Positions 15,695 through 24,304 of a stretch of DNA of 64,000 nt are shown one piece after another. Below the pieces are notes generated by a model, which was not told the origin of the DNA, did no database searches, and saw nothing but the letters and a program-made list of their open reading frames with translations. Where the stretch lies: contig OZ253546.1 of assembly GCA_965262585.1 (NCBI GenBank), positions 2,480,001-2,544,000 on the forward strand, read 5' to 3'. The position numbers and the translations under genes were made by a program. The stretch is from JAHRAW01 sp965262585 (GTDB taxonomy: Bacteria > Pseudomonadota > Gammaproteobacteria > Arenicellales > Poriferihabitantaceae). The stretch's first letter is position 1, and every line of letters starts with the position of its first letter.

Positions 15695-18226
15695 ATGGCA
15701 CATATCACCATCAACACCTTCGCCAAACAGATTGGCGTCAGCATCGAGAAGTTGCTGGAGCAGTTGCAAGACGCTGGTATCGAAGGGAAAGCCAAGAACG
15801 ACCTGCTGGAGGATGACGAAAAAATAAAACTGTTGCAGTTTCTGCAAGGCAGCGACGCCCGCCGTGAAGCCGGACGCCAACAAATCACCCTCAAGCGCAA
15901 AACCACCAATGAAATCAAACAGACTTCACGAACCGGGGCGGCGCGCACGATTCATGTCGAAGTCAAAAAGCGCCGGACGTTTGTAAAGCGAAGCGTCATT
16001 GAAGCCCAGCACGCCGAAGAAACCGAACAACGCAAGGCTCGAGAGGACGAAGAAAAACGCCACATCGAAGAAGCCAAAGCCAAAGCCGCCGACCAAGTTG
16101 CTGCAAAAGATGAACCGCAAGTGGTAGAAAAATCTACCCCGGAAAAAACCCAAGCCCCGGAGCAGTCGGCCAAAGAAGAACCACAACAGCCGGAACCAAC
16201 CTCGCCACCCACCGAAACGCCACCCACCGAAACACCGCCCACCGAAACGCAACCCACCGAAACACCGCCCGCCGCGAAAACCGCGGATGATGCGGCACCA
16301 AAGAAACCGAAAAAAGGCAAGAAGGGCAAGTCCGCCGGAGATGCCCGGCGCACCGAGTTGCATGTAGCCAAAGGGCGCGGCGGTAAAACCCGGCGCAAAC
16401 GGAAATTCAAGGTCGGTAAAATTTCTTCGACCATCTCCGATGCCCACGCTTTCGCCCGTCCCACCGAGCCGGTGGTCCACGAAGTCAGCATTCCCGAAAG
16501 CATCAGCGTCGGCGAACTGGCTCAAGCCATGTCCATCAAGGCCGGCGAAGTCATCAAAGCGATGATGTCCATGGGATCCATGGTGACCATCAACCAACTG
16601 CTCGACCAAGACACCGCCATTCTGGTGGTGGAAGAAATGGGGCATGTGGCACGGATCATGGCTCAGGAAGACCCCGAAGCCTTGCTGCTTGCCGGAGACC
16701 ACGCGGATCGAGAATTGAAACCGCGCCCGCCGGTGGTGACGGTCATGGGCCATGTTGATCACGGCAAAACCACGTTGCTCGATTACCTCCGAAAAGCCCG
16801 TGTCGCCAGTGGCGAAGCCGGCGGCATCACCCAACACATCGGCGCGTATAAAGTAAAAATCGGGCAGAACGAGATCTGCTTCCTCGACACCCCGGGGCAC
16901 GAGGCGTTTTCGGCCATGCGCGTGCGCGGCGGTAAAGCCGCCGACTTGGTGATTCTGGTGGTGGCGGCGGATGACGGGGTCAAACCGCAAACCATTGAGG
17001 CGATCAATCACGCCCGCGCCGCGGAAGTGCCGATTATTGTCGCCATCAACAAAATCGACCGCGAACAGGCCGATGTAAAAAAGATCAAACAAGAACTCAC
17101 CGCCCATCAGGTCATCTCCGAAGATCTGGGCGGCGATGTACTGATGAACGAAGTATCGGCACTCACCGGACAGGGGGTGGATGAGTTGCTGGAATCGGTA
17201 TTATTGCAAGCCGAAGTGCTCGACCTCACGGCGCGCGACACCGGGCCTGCCAGCGGCCAAGTGGTGGAAGCCCGCCTTGACCGAGGCCGCGGCCCGGTGG
17301 CAACGGTGCTGGTGCAGCAGGGTACTTTGCGCAAGGGCGATGTAGTGTTGGCGGGGCGCGAAACCGGGCGCGTGCGGGTGCTGACAGACGGGCAGGGGCA
17401 GCAGGTGAACGAAGCCGGACCATCTACTCCAGTAGAAATTCAGGGGCTGGCCGGTGTGCCGGTGGCTGGCGATGATCTTTTCGTGGTCGGCGATGAACGC
17501 AAAGCCCGGGACATCGCCTTTCAACGCCAGGGCAGGCACAAGGAAAGCAAACTCGCCAAACAGCAGAAGACCAAACTGGAAAGCATGTTCAACCGCATGA
17601 GCGAGGGGGAGGTCAAATCCCTCAACATTCTCATCAAGGCGGACGTCCGAGGCTCGGTGGAAGCGTTGTCCGATGCCATCGAAAAAATGTCCGTGGACGA
17701 CGTTAAGGCCAAGGTGGTGCACGGCATGGTTGGCGGCATCACCGAATCCGACGTCCATCTCGCCGTTACTTCCGGCGCGATCATCATCGGCTTCAACGTG
17801 CGCGCCGACGCCACCGCTCGCAAACTCATTGAAAACGGAGGCGTCCAAGTCCATTACCACAACGTGATTTACGATGTTACCGACCTAGTGAAATCGGTGA
17901 TGTCGGGAATGCTGTCGCCGCTCATTAAAGAACAAGAGGTCGCGCTGGTGGATGTGCGCGATGTATTCAAGGCGCCAAAAATCGGCGCGATTGCCGGCTG
18001 TTATGTACTGGAAGGCACGGTCAAGCGCAGCCTACCGGTGCGTGTGCTGCGGGACAACGTGGTTATTTTTGAGGGTGCCATCGATTCCCTGCGCCGCTTC
18101 AAGGACGATGTCAACGAAGTCCGAAATGGAATGGAATGCGGCATCGGCATCAAAAACTATAACGACATCAAGATCGGAGACCAGATCGAAGTGTTTGAAA
18201 TTGTCGAGACCATTCGGCAGTTGTAG
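15695..18226 (+). CDS. infB: Translation initiation factor IF-2
   Basis: The 843-residue GTPase has the N-terminal IF2-associated domain (ITINTFAKQIGVSIEKLLEQL), a long charged linker, a second IF2-N domain before the G domain, the G motifs VMGHVDHGKTTLLD, LDTPGHEAFSAM and AINKIDRE, and the C-terminal IF2 domains. IF-2 brings fMet-tRNA to the 30S subunit. Within the linker, a 15-bp repeat (about 16208-16272) encodes PTETP four times. Part of the nusA operon; rbfA follows after 27 bases. Confidence 0.98.
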   Translation: MAHITINTFAKQIGVSIEKLLEQLQDAGIEGKAKNDLLEDDEKIKLLQFLQGSDARREAGRQQITLKRKTTNEIKQTSRTGAARTIHVEVKKRRTFVKRSVIEAQHAEETEQRKAREDEEKRHIEEAKAKAADQVAAKDEPQVVEKSTPEKTQAPEQSAKEEPQQPEPTSPPTETPPTETPPTETQPTETPPAAKTADDAAPKKPKKGKKGKSAGDARRTELHVAKGRGGKTRRKRKFKVGKISSTISDAHAFARPTEPVVHEVSIPESISVGELAQAMSIKAGEVIKAMMSMGSMVTINQLLDQDTAILVVEEMGHVARIMAQEDPEALLLAGDHADRELKPRPPVVTVMGHVDHGKTTLLDYLRKARVASGEAGGITQHIGAYKVKIGQNEICFLDTPGHEAFSAMRVRGGKAADLVILVVAADDGVKPQTIEAINHARAAEVPIIVAINKIDREQADVKKIKQELTAHQVISEDLGGDVLMNEVSALTGQGVDELLESVLLQAEVLDLTARDTGPASGQVVEARLDRGRGPVATVLVQQGTLRKGDVVLAGRETGRVRVLTDGQGQQVNEAGPSTPVEIQGLAGVPVAGDDLFVVGDERKARDIAFQRQGRHKESKLAKQQKTKLESMFNRMSEGEVKSLNILIKADVRGSVEALSDAIEKMSVDDVKAKVVHGMVGGITESDVHLAVTSGAIIIGFNVRADATARKLIENGGVQVHYHNVIYDVTDLVKSVMSGMLSPLIKEQEVALVDVRDVFKAPKIGAIAGCYVLEGTVKRSLPVRVLRDNVVIFEGAIDSLRRFKDDVNEVRNGMECGIGIKNYNDIKIGDQIEVFEIVETIRQL

Positions 18227-18253
18227 CATTCAAGGCTACGGCCGGGGCAAGTG

Positions 18254-18613
18254 ATGCATGAAGTGGACCGAAGTCGGCGGATATCCGAACTCATTCGCCG
18301 GGAATTATCCACGCTGATTGCCCGAGAGGTCAGCGACCGGCGCGTGAAAATGGTTTCCATCACCGCCGTTACCATCAGCAAAGACATGAAACAGTCGACC
18401 GTCTATGTATCCGGCGTCGATGAGTCGACCTCCCCCGAGGAAATCGAAAAAGCCCTCAACCACGCCGCCAAATACTTGCGCTATCTGCTCGGCAAGCAGG
18501 TCAATCTCAGAACCACCCCGGTATTGCATTTCAAATACGACCACAGCATCCGTCAGGGCATGGAAATGAGCGCGCTTATCGATTCCCTCAACAAAAATGC
18601 CACGCCCGAATGA
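18254..18613 (+). CDS. rbfA: Ribosome-binding factor RbfA
   Basis: The 119-residue protein shows the RbfA pattern: RSRRISELIRRELSTLIAREV, VSITAVTISKDMKQSTVYVS, and LRYLLGKQVNLRTTPVLHFKYDHSIRQGM. It is a KH-fold factor for 30S maturation. A GTG (18251) immediately precedes the ATG at 18254; the ATG is taken. The TGA stop overlaps the truB start (ATGA at 18610-18613), indicating translational coupling. Confidence 0.95.
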   Translation: MHEVDRSRRISELIRRELSTLIAREVSDRRVKMVSITAVTISKDMKQSTVYVSGVDESTSPEEIEKALNHAAKYLRYLLGKQVNLRTTPVLHFKYDHSIRQGMEMSALIDSLNKNATPE

Positions 18614-19515
18614 GTAAGCAACGGGGCCTTCCCGTGAATGGAATGCTGTTGCTGGACAAGCCTCCGGGACTCTCCTCCAACCGCGCATTGCAACACGCCA
18701 AACGCCTCTTGAATGCCCGCAAAGCCGGACACACCGGCAGCCTCGACCCCATCGCCACCGGCCTGCTGCCGCTATGTTTCGGCGAGACCACAAAGATTTC
18801 CGGGTTGTTTCTCGACGCCGGCAAAAGTTATTGCGTACAAATTCGCCTCGGCGCAGACACCGACACCGGCGACCGGGAAGGCAAGGTTGTGCAACAACGC
18901 CCGGTTGATTTCAACGAGCAGCAGTTGCACGACGCCCTCGATAAATTCCGTGGCGATTTTGAGCAGATACCGCCGATGTTCTCCGCCTTAAAGAAAAACG
19001 GCCAACCCTTATACAAACTGGCAAGGGCGGGGATTAGCATCGAGCGCGCGCCGCGACCTGTCACGGTCTATGCACTGTCCCTGGAAAAGTGGTGCGATGA
19101 TTTACTGGAACTGAACCTCTCCTGCTCGCGCGGATTTTATGTCCGCACGCTCGCCGCCGACCTCGGTGAAGTGCTCGGATGCGGCGGCCATGTGCTGGAA
19201 TTGCGGCGAACCGTGGTGGGGCATTTCACAATCCAAAACGCCATCACTCTGGCGCAACTCGAAACGATTGATTCACCGGCGCAACGACAAAAGTTTCTCC
19301 TATCCACAGAGCAGAGTCTGACGCACCTGCCGATAATCAACCTGCCGGACAACATCGCCTTTTACCTATGCCGAGGCCGCTCGGTGCGCGCACCAACGAC
19401 CACGGAAGAAACCCCACAAAGCGGTCTGGTGCGAGTTTATTCAGACAGCACCGGCTTCCTCGGCCTAGCCGAAATCGCCGAAGACCAAAAGGTTGTGCCA
19501 AAGCGCTTGTTTTAG
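18610..19515 (+). CDS. truB: tRNA pseudouridine(55) synthase TruB
   Basis: The 301-residue protein has the TruB motifs: NGMLLLDKPPGLSSN, AGHTGSLDPIATGLLPLCFG with the catalytic Asp, IPPMFSALKKNGQPLYKLAR, and CSRGFYVRTLAADLG. It makes pseudouridine 55 in the T-loop of tRNAs. Last gene of the cluster. In E. coli rpsO and pnp follow; here a convergent tRNA-Asn gene begins 18 bases after the stop, so the conserved block ends here. Confidence 0.96.
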   Translation: MSKQRGLPVNGMLLLDKPPGLSSNRALQHAKRLLNARKAGHTGSLDPIATGLLPLCFGETTKISGLFLDAGKSYCVQIRLGADTDTGDREGKVVQQRPVDFNEQQLHDALDKFRGDFEQIPPMFSALKKNGQPLYKLARAGISIERAPRPVTVYALSLEKWCDDLLELNLSCSRGFYVRTLAADLGEVLGCGGHVLELRRTVVGHFTIQNAITLAQLETIDSPAQRQKFLLSTEQSLTHLPIINLPDNIAFYLCRGRSVRAPTTTEETPQSGLVRVYSDSTGFLGLAEIAEDQKVVPKRLF

Positions 19516-19533
19516 AAGAAACAACCAAAAAAG

Positions 19534-19609
19534 TGGCTCCCCGGGACAGACTCGAACTGCCGACAAGGTGGTTAACAGCCACCCGCTCTACCAACTGAGC
19601 TACCGGGGA
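19534..19609 (-). tRNA. tRNA-Asn (GTT)
   Basis: Minus-strand 76-base cloverleaf with encoded CCA. Acceptor TCCCCGG pairs with CCGGGGA, D-arm GCTCAGTTGGTAGAGC, anticodon loop CTGTTAA (anticodon GTT), T-loop CAGTTCGAGTCTG. It converges on truB. Confidence 0.97.
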
Positions 19610-19621
19610 ACGGAACCGCGA

Positions 19622-19650
19622 ATACTAATCCGCACGGCTGAGTAGGTCAA
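19622..19650 (-). promoter_or_regulatory. Promoter of tRNA-Asn
   Basis: On the minus strand TTGACC (19645-19650) and TAGTAT (19622-19627) are 17 bases apart, placing the start near 19615, a few bases before the tRNA. Confidence 0.65.
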
Positions 19651-19697
19651 GGGGTTGTATGGATTGCGCTAGGGCGGAGGGCAGGGGTTTTGTGCCG

Positions 19698-19738
19698 GTC
19701 CTTAGTAATGAGCGGCTACGCCGGACATTACTAAGGAC
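19698..19738. repeat. Solo palindromic element related to the window's repeat arrays
   Basis: Perfect 13-bp arms (GTCCTTAGTAATG at 19698-19710 and its complement at 19726-19738) enclose a 15-base loop that can itself fold (CGGC/GCCG). The loop with its flank, AGCGGCTACGCCGGACATTA, is nearly the sequence at the right end of the third array (59277-59297). This may be a stray copy of the same family. Confidence 0.6.
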
Positions 19739-19792
19739 GCGCCTAGCGCAACCCGATTCCGAGATGCCGGATAGGCTATACTTAACCCCATT

Positions 19793-19867
19793 GCGGGTGT
19801 CGTATAATGGTTATTACCTGAGCTTCCCATGCTCATGATGACGGTTCGATTCCGTTCACCCGCTCCA
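19793..19867 (+). tRNA. tRNA-Gly (CCC)
   Basis: 75-base cloverleaf with encoded CCA: acceptor GCGGGTG/CACCCGC, anticodon stem TGAGC/GCTCA with loop TTCCCAT (anticodon CCC), T-arm ACGG-TTCGATT-CCGT. A TATACT at 19777-19782 is a possible -10 box, without a clear -35. The next gene is djlA, 54 bases on. Confidence 0.95.
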
Positions 19868-19921
19868 CTGGCATATCACCGAACGCATATTTCCATGCAA
19901 TTCTCATTTCCGGCCCGCTGA

Positions 19922-20701
19922 ATGGCGTGGTGGGGCAAAGTTATCGGCGGCACCTTCGGCTTCCTATTGGGCGGGCCGCTGGGTGCGTTGTTGGGGGCTT
20001 CCTTCGGCCATCAGTTTGATAGCGGCGTGAGGTCCGGCGGGTTGCGCCGCCACGCCGGGGATCAGGAGCGCGTGCAAGCCGCTTTTTTCACCGCCACTTT
20101 CGCGGTAATGGGGCATATCGCCAAGGCCGATGGCCGCGTGAGCCGCGATGAAATCGCCATGGCCCGGCAGTTGATGGACAACCTGCGGCTGGATGAATCG
20201 CAAAAGGAACTGGCCGAGTCGCTGTTTAATCAGGGCAAGCAAGCGGAGTTTGATCTGGTGGCGGTGCTGGAGCAGTTTCGGCAGGAATGTCACCGCCGTA
20301 GCACGCTGGTCAAAATGTTCATGGAGATCCAAATCCAGGTGGCACTGGCGGACGGTCGCATCGCGCCGGAAGAAAGCGAAATTCTCAAACAGGTTGCGCA
20401 AATGCTCGGCATTGCGCACGCCGATCTCGAACAACTAATCAACCTGATTCGCGGCGCTCACGCATCCCACGGCGGCGGCGAAAAAATTGCGCTGACCGAT
20501 GCGTACCACATTCTCGGTGTCACCGCCGATGCGCCCCTGCCCGAAATCCGCAAAGCCTACCGCCGCCTGATGAGCCGCCATCATCCCGACAAACTGGTTG
20601 CCAAGGGCTTGCCGGAAGAAATGATTAAACTCGCCAACCAAAAAACTCACGAAATACGCTCCGCATGGCAGCGGGTTAAAAAAGCGCGATCGGATTCCTG
20701 A
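19922..20701 (+). CDS. djlA: Membrane-anchored DnaJ-like co-chaperone DjlA
   Basis: The 259-residue protein begins with a glycine-rich membrane segment (WGKVIGGTFGFLLGGPLGALLGASFGH). A TerB-like helical domain follows (about 55-180, with two IAKADGRVSRDE / VALADGRIAPEE acidic motifs), and a C-terminal J domain (DAYHILGVTADAPLPEIRKAYR, with the HPD tripeptide in SRHHPDKLV). DjlA stimulates DnaK and influences envelope and capsule signalling in enterics. The trmB start directly follows its stop, so both are probably cotranscribed. Confidence 0.94.
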   Translation: MAWWGKVIGGTFGFLLGGPLGALLGASFGHQFDSGVRSGGLRRHAGDQERVQAAFFTATFAVMGHIAKADGRVSRDEIAMARQLMDNLRLDESQKELAESLFNQGKQAEFDLVAVLEQFRQECHRRSTLVKMFMEIQIQVALADGRIAPEESEILKQVAQMLGIAHADLEQLINLIRGAHASHGGGEKIALTDAYHILGVTADAPLPEIRKAYRRLMSRHHPDKLVAKGLPEEMIKLANQKTHEIRSAWQRVKKARSDS

Positions 20702-21418
20702 ATGCGCACGGCATCCCGGGACGGGCGTCCGGTGCGCAGTTATGTGTTGCGTAAAGGGCGGTTAACAGACGGGCAGCGGCGGGCCCTGACGCGGTTGTGG
20801 CCAGTTTATGGGCTTGCGCTGCCGAGCGATTGCCAACCGGTAAATTTTCAGCAGATATTCGAACGCACCGCACCCACTCATCTCGAAATTGGCTTTGGTG
20901 ACGGCGGCGCGTTGCTGGAGATGGCCGAAAAAAAACCCGAGTGCAACTTCATCGGCGTCGAAGTCCACCGCCCCGGCATTGGCCGATTGTTGTTGCAACT
21001 GGAAGCGCGCCGACTTACCAACGTGCGCGTGTTTTGCGAAGACGGCATTGAAGTGTTGTCGACGGCCATCGCCGAACAGACGCTGGAGGCGGTGTATCTA
21101 TATTTCCCCGACCCGTGGCCGAAAAAAAAACACCACAAACGCCGCATCATCCAAAACCCATTCATCGAACTAGTCGCCACCCGACTCGCCGCCAACGGCC
21201 ACTTCCATTTTGCGACTGATTGGCAGCCATACGCCGAACAAGCCCTCGAACGACTGGAACAATCCGGCAACCTAAAAAACTGCGCCGCCCCCGGACACTT
21301 TTCCCCCCGCCCCCCCACCCGCCCACTAACCAAATTCGAACGCCGAGGACGAATGCTCGGACATGAAGTTCGGGATGTGGTGATGCGAAAGGTAGAGGCA
21401 TGCGCAGATTCGACATAA
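20702..21418 (+). CDS. trmB: tRNA (guanine-N7)-methyltransferase TrmB
   Basis: The 238-residue protein has the SAM-binding motif HLEIGFGDGGALLEMA, the family block LYFPDPWPKKKHHKRRIIQ, and FATDWQPYAEQALE with a C-terminal TKFERRGRMLGHEVRDVV. It makes m7G46 in the tRNA variable loop. It lies directly after djlA. Its end marks a sharp fall in GC content at the next, foreign-looking genes. Confidence 0.95.
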   Translation: MRTASRDGRPVRSYVLRKGRLTDGQRRALTRLWPVYGLALPSDCQPVNFQQIFERTAPTHLEIGFGDGGALLEMAEKKPECNFIGVEVHRPGIGRLLLQLEARRLTNVRVFCEDGIEVLSTAIAEQTLEAVYLYFPDPWPKKKHHKRRIIQNPFIELVATRLAANGHFHFATDWQPYAEQALERLEQSGNLKNCAAPGHFSPRPPTRPLTKFERRGRMLGHEVRDVVMRKVEACADST

Positions 21419-21533
21419 TTTATCGACACACCTATACTATTAGAACAACCCAATATCTGGAAGCAAAACTAAATCTACGCGGGTACGTCGCTGGATTAAA
21501 TTTGACCGCGCACTCACACGGGAAACAAAGTTC

Positions 21534-22154
21534 ATGCCAAAGTGGAAACAAATTGAAGATCAATTGAAGTTTCGGGTGTCTGAATGCCCACCTACGCCTT
21601 GGGGACGGACGCAAGAGGATAACTGGGACCAACAGACCACCTTTATCTACCGTATCCATGAATGGAAGGAATTGCAGCGGAAAGTGGAAAACATGTCACC
21701 AGATATGTCGGCGTATGCCATCAATCGTTGGTTTAACTTCTGGTCTGCGCGGGCAGTAGAGGAAATTTTTTGTGCATTGCCTAGAGTTTATCCCAACCAA
21801 AATAAGTATGACAAATTAGTTGATTTCACCTTGCATGGCATTAAATTTGATCTCAAAACTAGCGTCTTCCCTAAAGGCTACCCCCGGAGTATTGAATTTG
21901 CTATGAAAAATAAAAAAGATCTTGTTTTGTGGTTGTACGAAAACCAAAGCCAAGCGCAACGCCATCACATGCATAATCGCTTGTTTATTGTGCTACATGC
22001 TAAAAATGGGGTGCACTGGCGGTTACGAGCCGATATCGAACGCATAGCACAAATTGTGCACGAGTATGTTCGCAACTTTAATCCGTCAAATTTGATTAAT
22101 TTTGAGAACAATGGACATGTGGTTGTGTCGGACATAATTTGGTTTTTGGCATAG
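21534..22154 (+). CDS. Putative PD-(D/E)XK nuclease, restriction-endonuclease-like
   Basis: A 206-residue protein that I cannot assign to a named family. A plausible PD-(D/E)XK core is visible: an acidic helix (SARAVEEIF, E76/E77), then KLVDFTLHGIKFDLKTS, where D97 and D106-x-K108 fit the catalytic pattern with a short beta-hairpin between. The N-terminal 70 residues are aromatic-rich (WKQIEDQLKF, WNQQ-like NWDQQTTF, INRWFNFWSARA). No signal peptide or membrane segment. Base composition is clearly more AT-rich than trmB before it, suggesting horizontal transfer. It is convergent with the nuclease-methyltransferase pair that follows, with 36 bases between stops. A role in DNA restriction is inferred from motif and context. 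Confidence 0.6.
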   Translation: MPKWKQIEDQLKFRVSECPPTPWGRTQEDNWDQQTTFIYRIHEWKELQRKVENMSPDMSAYAINRWFNFWSARAVEEIFCALPRVYPNQNKYDKLVDFTLHGIKFDLKTSVFPKGYPRSIEFAMKNKKDLVLWLYENQSQAQRHHMHNRLFIVLHAKNGVHWRLRADIERIAQIVHEYVRNFNPSNLINFENNGHVVVSDIIWFLA

Positions 22155-22190
22155 CGAGGTTGCTGTAACTAATGTGGGTAGATTGGTTTA

Positions 22191-23360
22191 TCAAGAACCT
22201 GTCCGTGAATAATCAACCGATTCGAATAACAAGTCGTTTTGTTCAACAGAAAACTCTATAAAATTTAGCGTCTCGCAACTGCCACTATTTGTATCATTGA
22301 AAAGATGTATTTTCTCAACCATGTCACGATATGAATTGTGATTCTTATCAGTGATTTTTTTTGTTAAGAGGACAGGATGTATGTCGCTTGGCTGGTTTGG
22401 GATATAGTATTGCTGTAACCAGTCAACGTATCGTTGAATTTGACGGATATTGTCTGCGCTCGCCTCAACGGCTTTAAGCTCAATAGGTACCAGAGTTGTG
22501 CGTTCTGCTATTCGCATAGACAGTAGCAAGTCCATTCGTTGCATCCCCACTCCGCACGAAACTTCGTTGCCTAGCCATTCAATTTTAGATTCACCCAAAA
22601 TTGTATCGTCCAAACTATGATTGTTGCCAAATCCAATATTTTGAGCGATATATCCTTGCAGGTGCGCTTCGAATGCTTTGCCTTTATCATGTTTTTCAAT
22701 CAACCTCGGCAGTAAATTTATTCGTTCTTGTCGGCCTGTGTAGGAATAATTTTCGTCAATGGCGATTATTCGTTGACTGGCAGCATCATAGGAAAAGCAT
22801 TGGCCGGAACGGCTTAGCTCGCGTCTCTGGTTCTTGTTTCTAATCAGTTGGATCAATCGCTCGGACTCGTACATGGTAATCATCGTATTACCACGATGGC
22901 CTTTCAATTTTCGATATATCAGACTCCATAGCATCTGGTTGGGTGAGCAGATATTTTTGATTTCATCCAAAGCCTCCCATTCCGTCACACCCTCCGCATA
23001 CACATCAAGAGGAGTGATAAAAGATCTGAATGTCAATGATTTTCCGAGTTCTCTTTTAAGAAATTGTTCGGAGTCATTGTTATCGAGAAAAATCCCATTA
23101 TCTACAACCCCAAACACGCCGAAAAACTTACCTTCATAGCCTTGTTTGGCTCGTAGATAAAAGATAATTTTGTCCGCTATCCTGATTCTGCTTCCATCGG
23201 CAATCATTGCAACAAGCATTTTCTCTACGCTATGAAACAAGGAAGATTGTGTGCAGTTATTGAAATCAACTGCATATTCCTTTGCGCCGGTGCCGATGAA
23301 CAGATATTCCAAATGCAACTTAAGTGTCTTCTCGTCAACGATTAATACATGCGTAGTCAT
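22191..23360 (-). CDS. Putative restriction nuclease: N-terminal unknown/PUA-like region plus NucS/DUF91-like nuclease domain
   Basis: 389 residues. The C-terminal part (about 225-320) reads as a NucS/DUF91-type PD-(D/E)XK domain: a helix with E231 (KAFEAHLQGYIAQNIG), a strand with D277 (GMQRMDLLLS), the IELK motif (E294-x-K296) and NIRQIQRYVDWLQQYY. The N-terminal part (about 15-125) has strands such as RIADKIIFYLR and GKFFGVFGVVDN, which resemble a PUA/EVE-type fold, a guess only. The middle has MLWSLIYRKLKGHRGNT. Its ATG overlaps the methyltransferase stop (ATGA), so the two proteins are translationally coupled, as in restriction-modification operons. AT-rich like its neighbours. Confidence 0.68.
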   Translation of the reverse strand: MTTHVLIVDEKTLKLHLEYLFIGTGAKEYAVDFNNCTQSSLFHSVEKMLVAMIADGSRIRIADKIIFYLRAKQGYEGKFFGVFGVVDNGIFLDNNDSEQFLKRELGKSLTFRSFITPLDVYAEGVTEWEALDEIKNICSPNQMLWSLIYRKLKGHRGNTMITMYESERLIQLIRNKNQRRELSRSGQCFSYDAASQRIIAIDENYSYTGRQERINLLPRLIEKHDKGKAFEAHLQGYIAQNIGFGNNHSLDDTILGESKIEWLGNEVSCGVGMQRMDLLLSMRIAERTTLVPIELKAVEASADNIRQIQRYVDWLQQYYIPNQPSDIHPVLLTKKITDKNHNSYRDMVEKIHLFNDTNSGSCETLNFIEFSVEQNDLLFESVDYSRTGS

Positions 23361-24202
23361 TTTTTTCTGAAAATCAGGATATATTCATGCTTGAAAATGT
23401 AAAAGCCACCGACCAACGCACGATAGCGCCACAAATTTTCCTGATTTAACTTGGCACGGTTGTTAGCCATATTTTTGATTAAAATACTTTTTAGTATTAA
23501 CTTGTCTGCACGCTTCAAGGTCTCTTGCATCAAGTAAAAGCCGAGAGGCACCCACTCGCTGTTGGTATATTTATCGCCGATAACGATTGCAATGTGGCGG
23601 TCTTTTTCCAGCAAATCATAAAAATTGGCAATAATATCGCCAAATTTCTTGGTGAAGTCTTCCACAGTTGAACTGTTGGACAAATCATCAGGTTTGTCGC
23701 TGAACTTAATGATGTCGTGATAGGGTGGATGAAGAATTATGAGGTGTACTTTGTCGTGGTTTGTTTTTGCCAAAGATTTAATTACTTTGTCGCGTGTGAG
23801 TTTGTGTGCGCTATTGCCTACAATTATATCTGTCAAAGTATCATGGGTAGGGCTGTTATTATGGTCGCCATCGAAAAGACTTTTTGAGGTGTCTTCGCGC
23901 ACGAGATTTTTCTGCGCAAATTGAGCAACCTCATCCAGTAGTTCGACTCCAATACCGTGTCGATTTAATCGTTTGCTTTCGATGAGCGTGGTGCCATGTC
24001 CAAGGAACAAATCCAGCACGACATCACCTTGGCGGGTGAACCTCCGCATTAGTTGGTTGGGAATTTGCGGAATGAAATTTCCGTGATAGGCGTTGTTATG
24101 CGCGCCGGATTTGTCACGGTTGCCGAGTAACCACAAACTGTCGGTTAGGATGTCATCATATTGTTTCCATTCCTGTAAATCTAAATCATTTATCCGAGGC
24201 AT
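23357..24202 (-). CDS. DNA methyltransferase (N4-cytosine/N6-adenine type) with an HPPY motif
   Basis: 281 residues. N-terminal HNNAYHGNFIPQIPNQLM leads to the SAM-binding motif I VLDLFLGHGTTLIE (62-75) and GVELLDE. The catalytic motif IV is LHPPY (157-161), with His where DPPY, SPPY or NPPY is usual. C-terminal region EYILIFRKK ends as many N4/N6 enzymes do. Motif I precedes motif IV. A strong ribosome site (AAGGAG, 24210-24215) lies seven bases before the ATG. It is the first gene of an operon with the nuclease gene, so host DNA would be protected before the nuclease accumulates. Recognition sequence unknown. Confidence 0.85.
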   Translation of the reverse strand: MPRINDLDLQEWKQYDDILTDSLWLLGNRDKSGAHNNAYHGNFIPQIPNQLMRRFTRQGDVVLDLFLGHGTTLIESKRLNRHGIGVELLDEVAQFAQKNLVREDTSKSLFDGDHNNSPTHDTLTDIIVGNSAHKLTRDKVIKSLAKTNHDKVHLIILHPPYHDIIKFSDKPDDLSNSSTVEDFTKKFGDIIANFYDLLEKDRHIAIVIGDKYTNSEWVPLGFYLMQETLKRADKLILKSILIKNMANNRAKLNQENLWRYRALVGGFYIFKHEYILIFRKK

Positions 24203-24262
24203 TTTTTAACTCCTTGTGGCGTTAACAATTAAGAGACATAAGCACATACTGAATAATGGCGT

Positions 24263-24268
24263 ATTATA
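24263..24268 (-). promoter_or_regulatory. -10 box of the methyltransferase-nuclease operon
   Basis: A perfect TATAAT on the minus strand, 60 bases before the start codon, within an AT-rich leader. CTTTAG lies 17 bases upstream as a poor -35, so an activator may be needed or the promoter may be weak. Confidence 0.5.
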
Positions 24269-24304
24269 CTATTTTTTCGTATCAACTAAAGCACTGGCGG
24301 CAAA

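Noticed and set aside
23357..24202. Reading the methyltransferase gene as an rRNA or tRNA methyltransferase
   Set aside because: Motif order, the PPY motif and tight coupling to a nuclease gene fit a DNA methyltransferase better.
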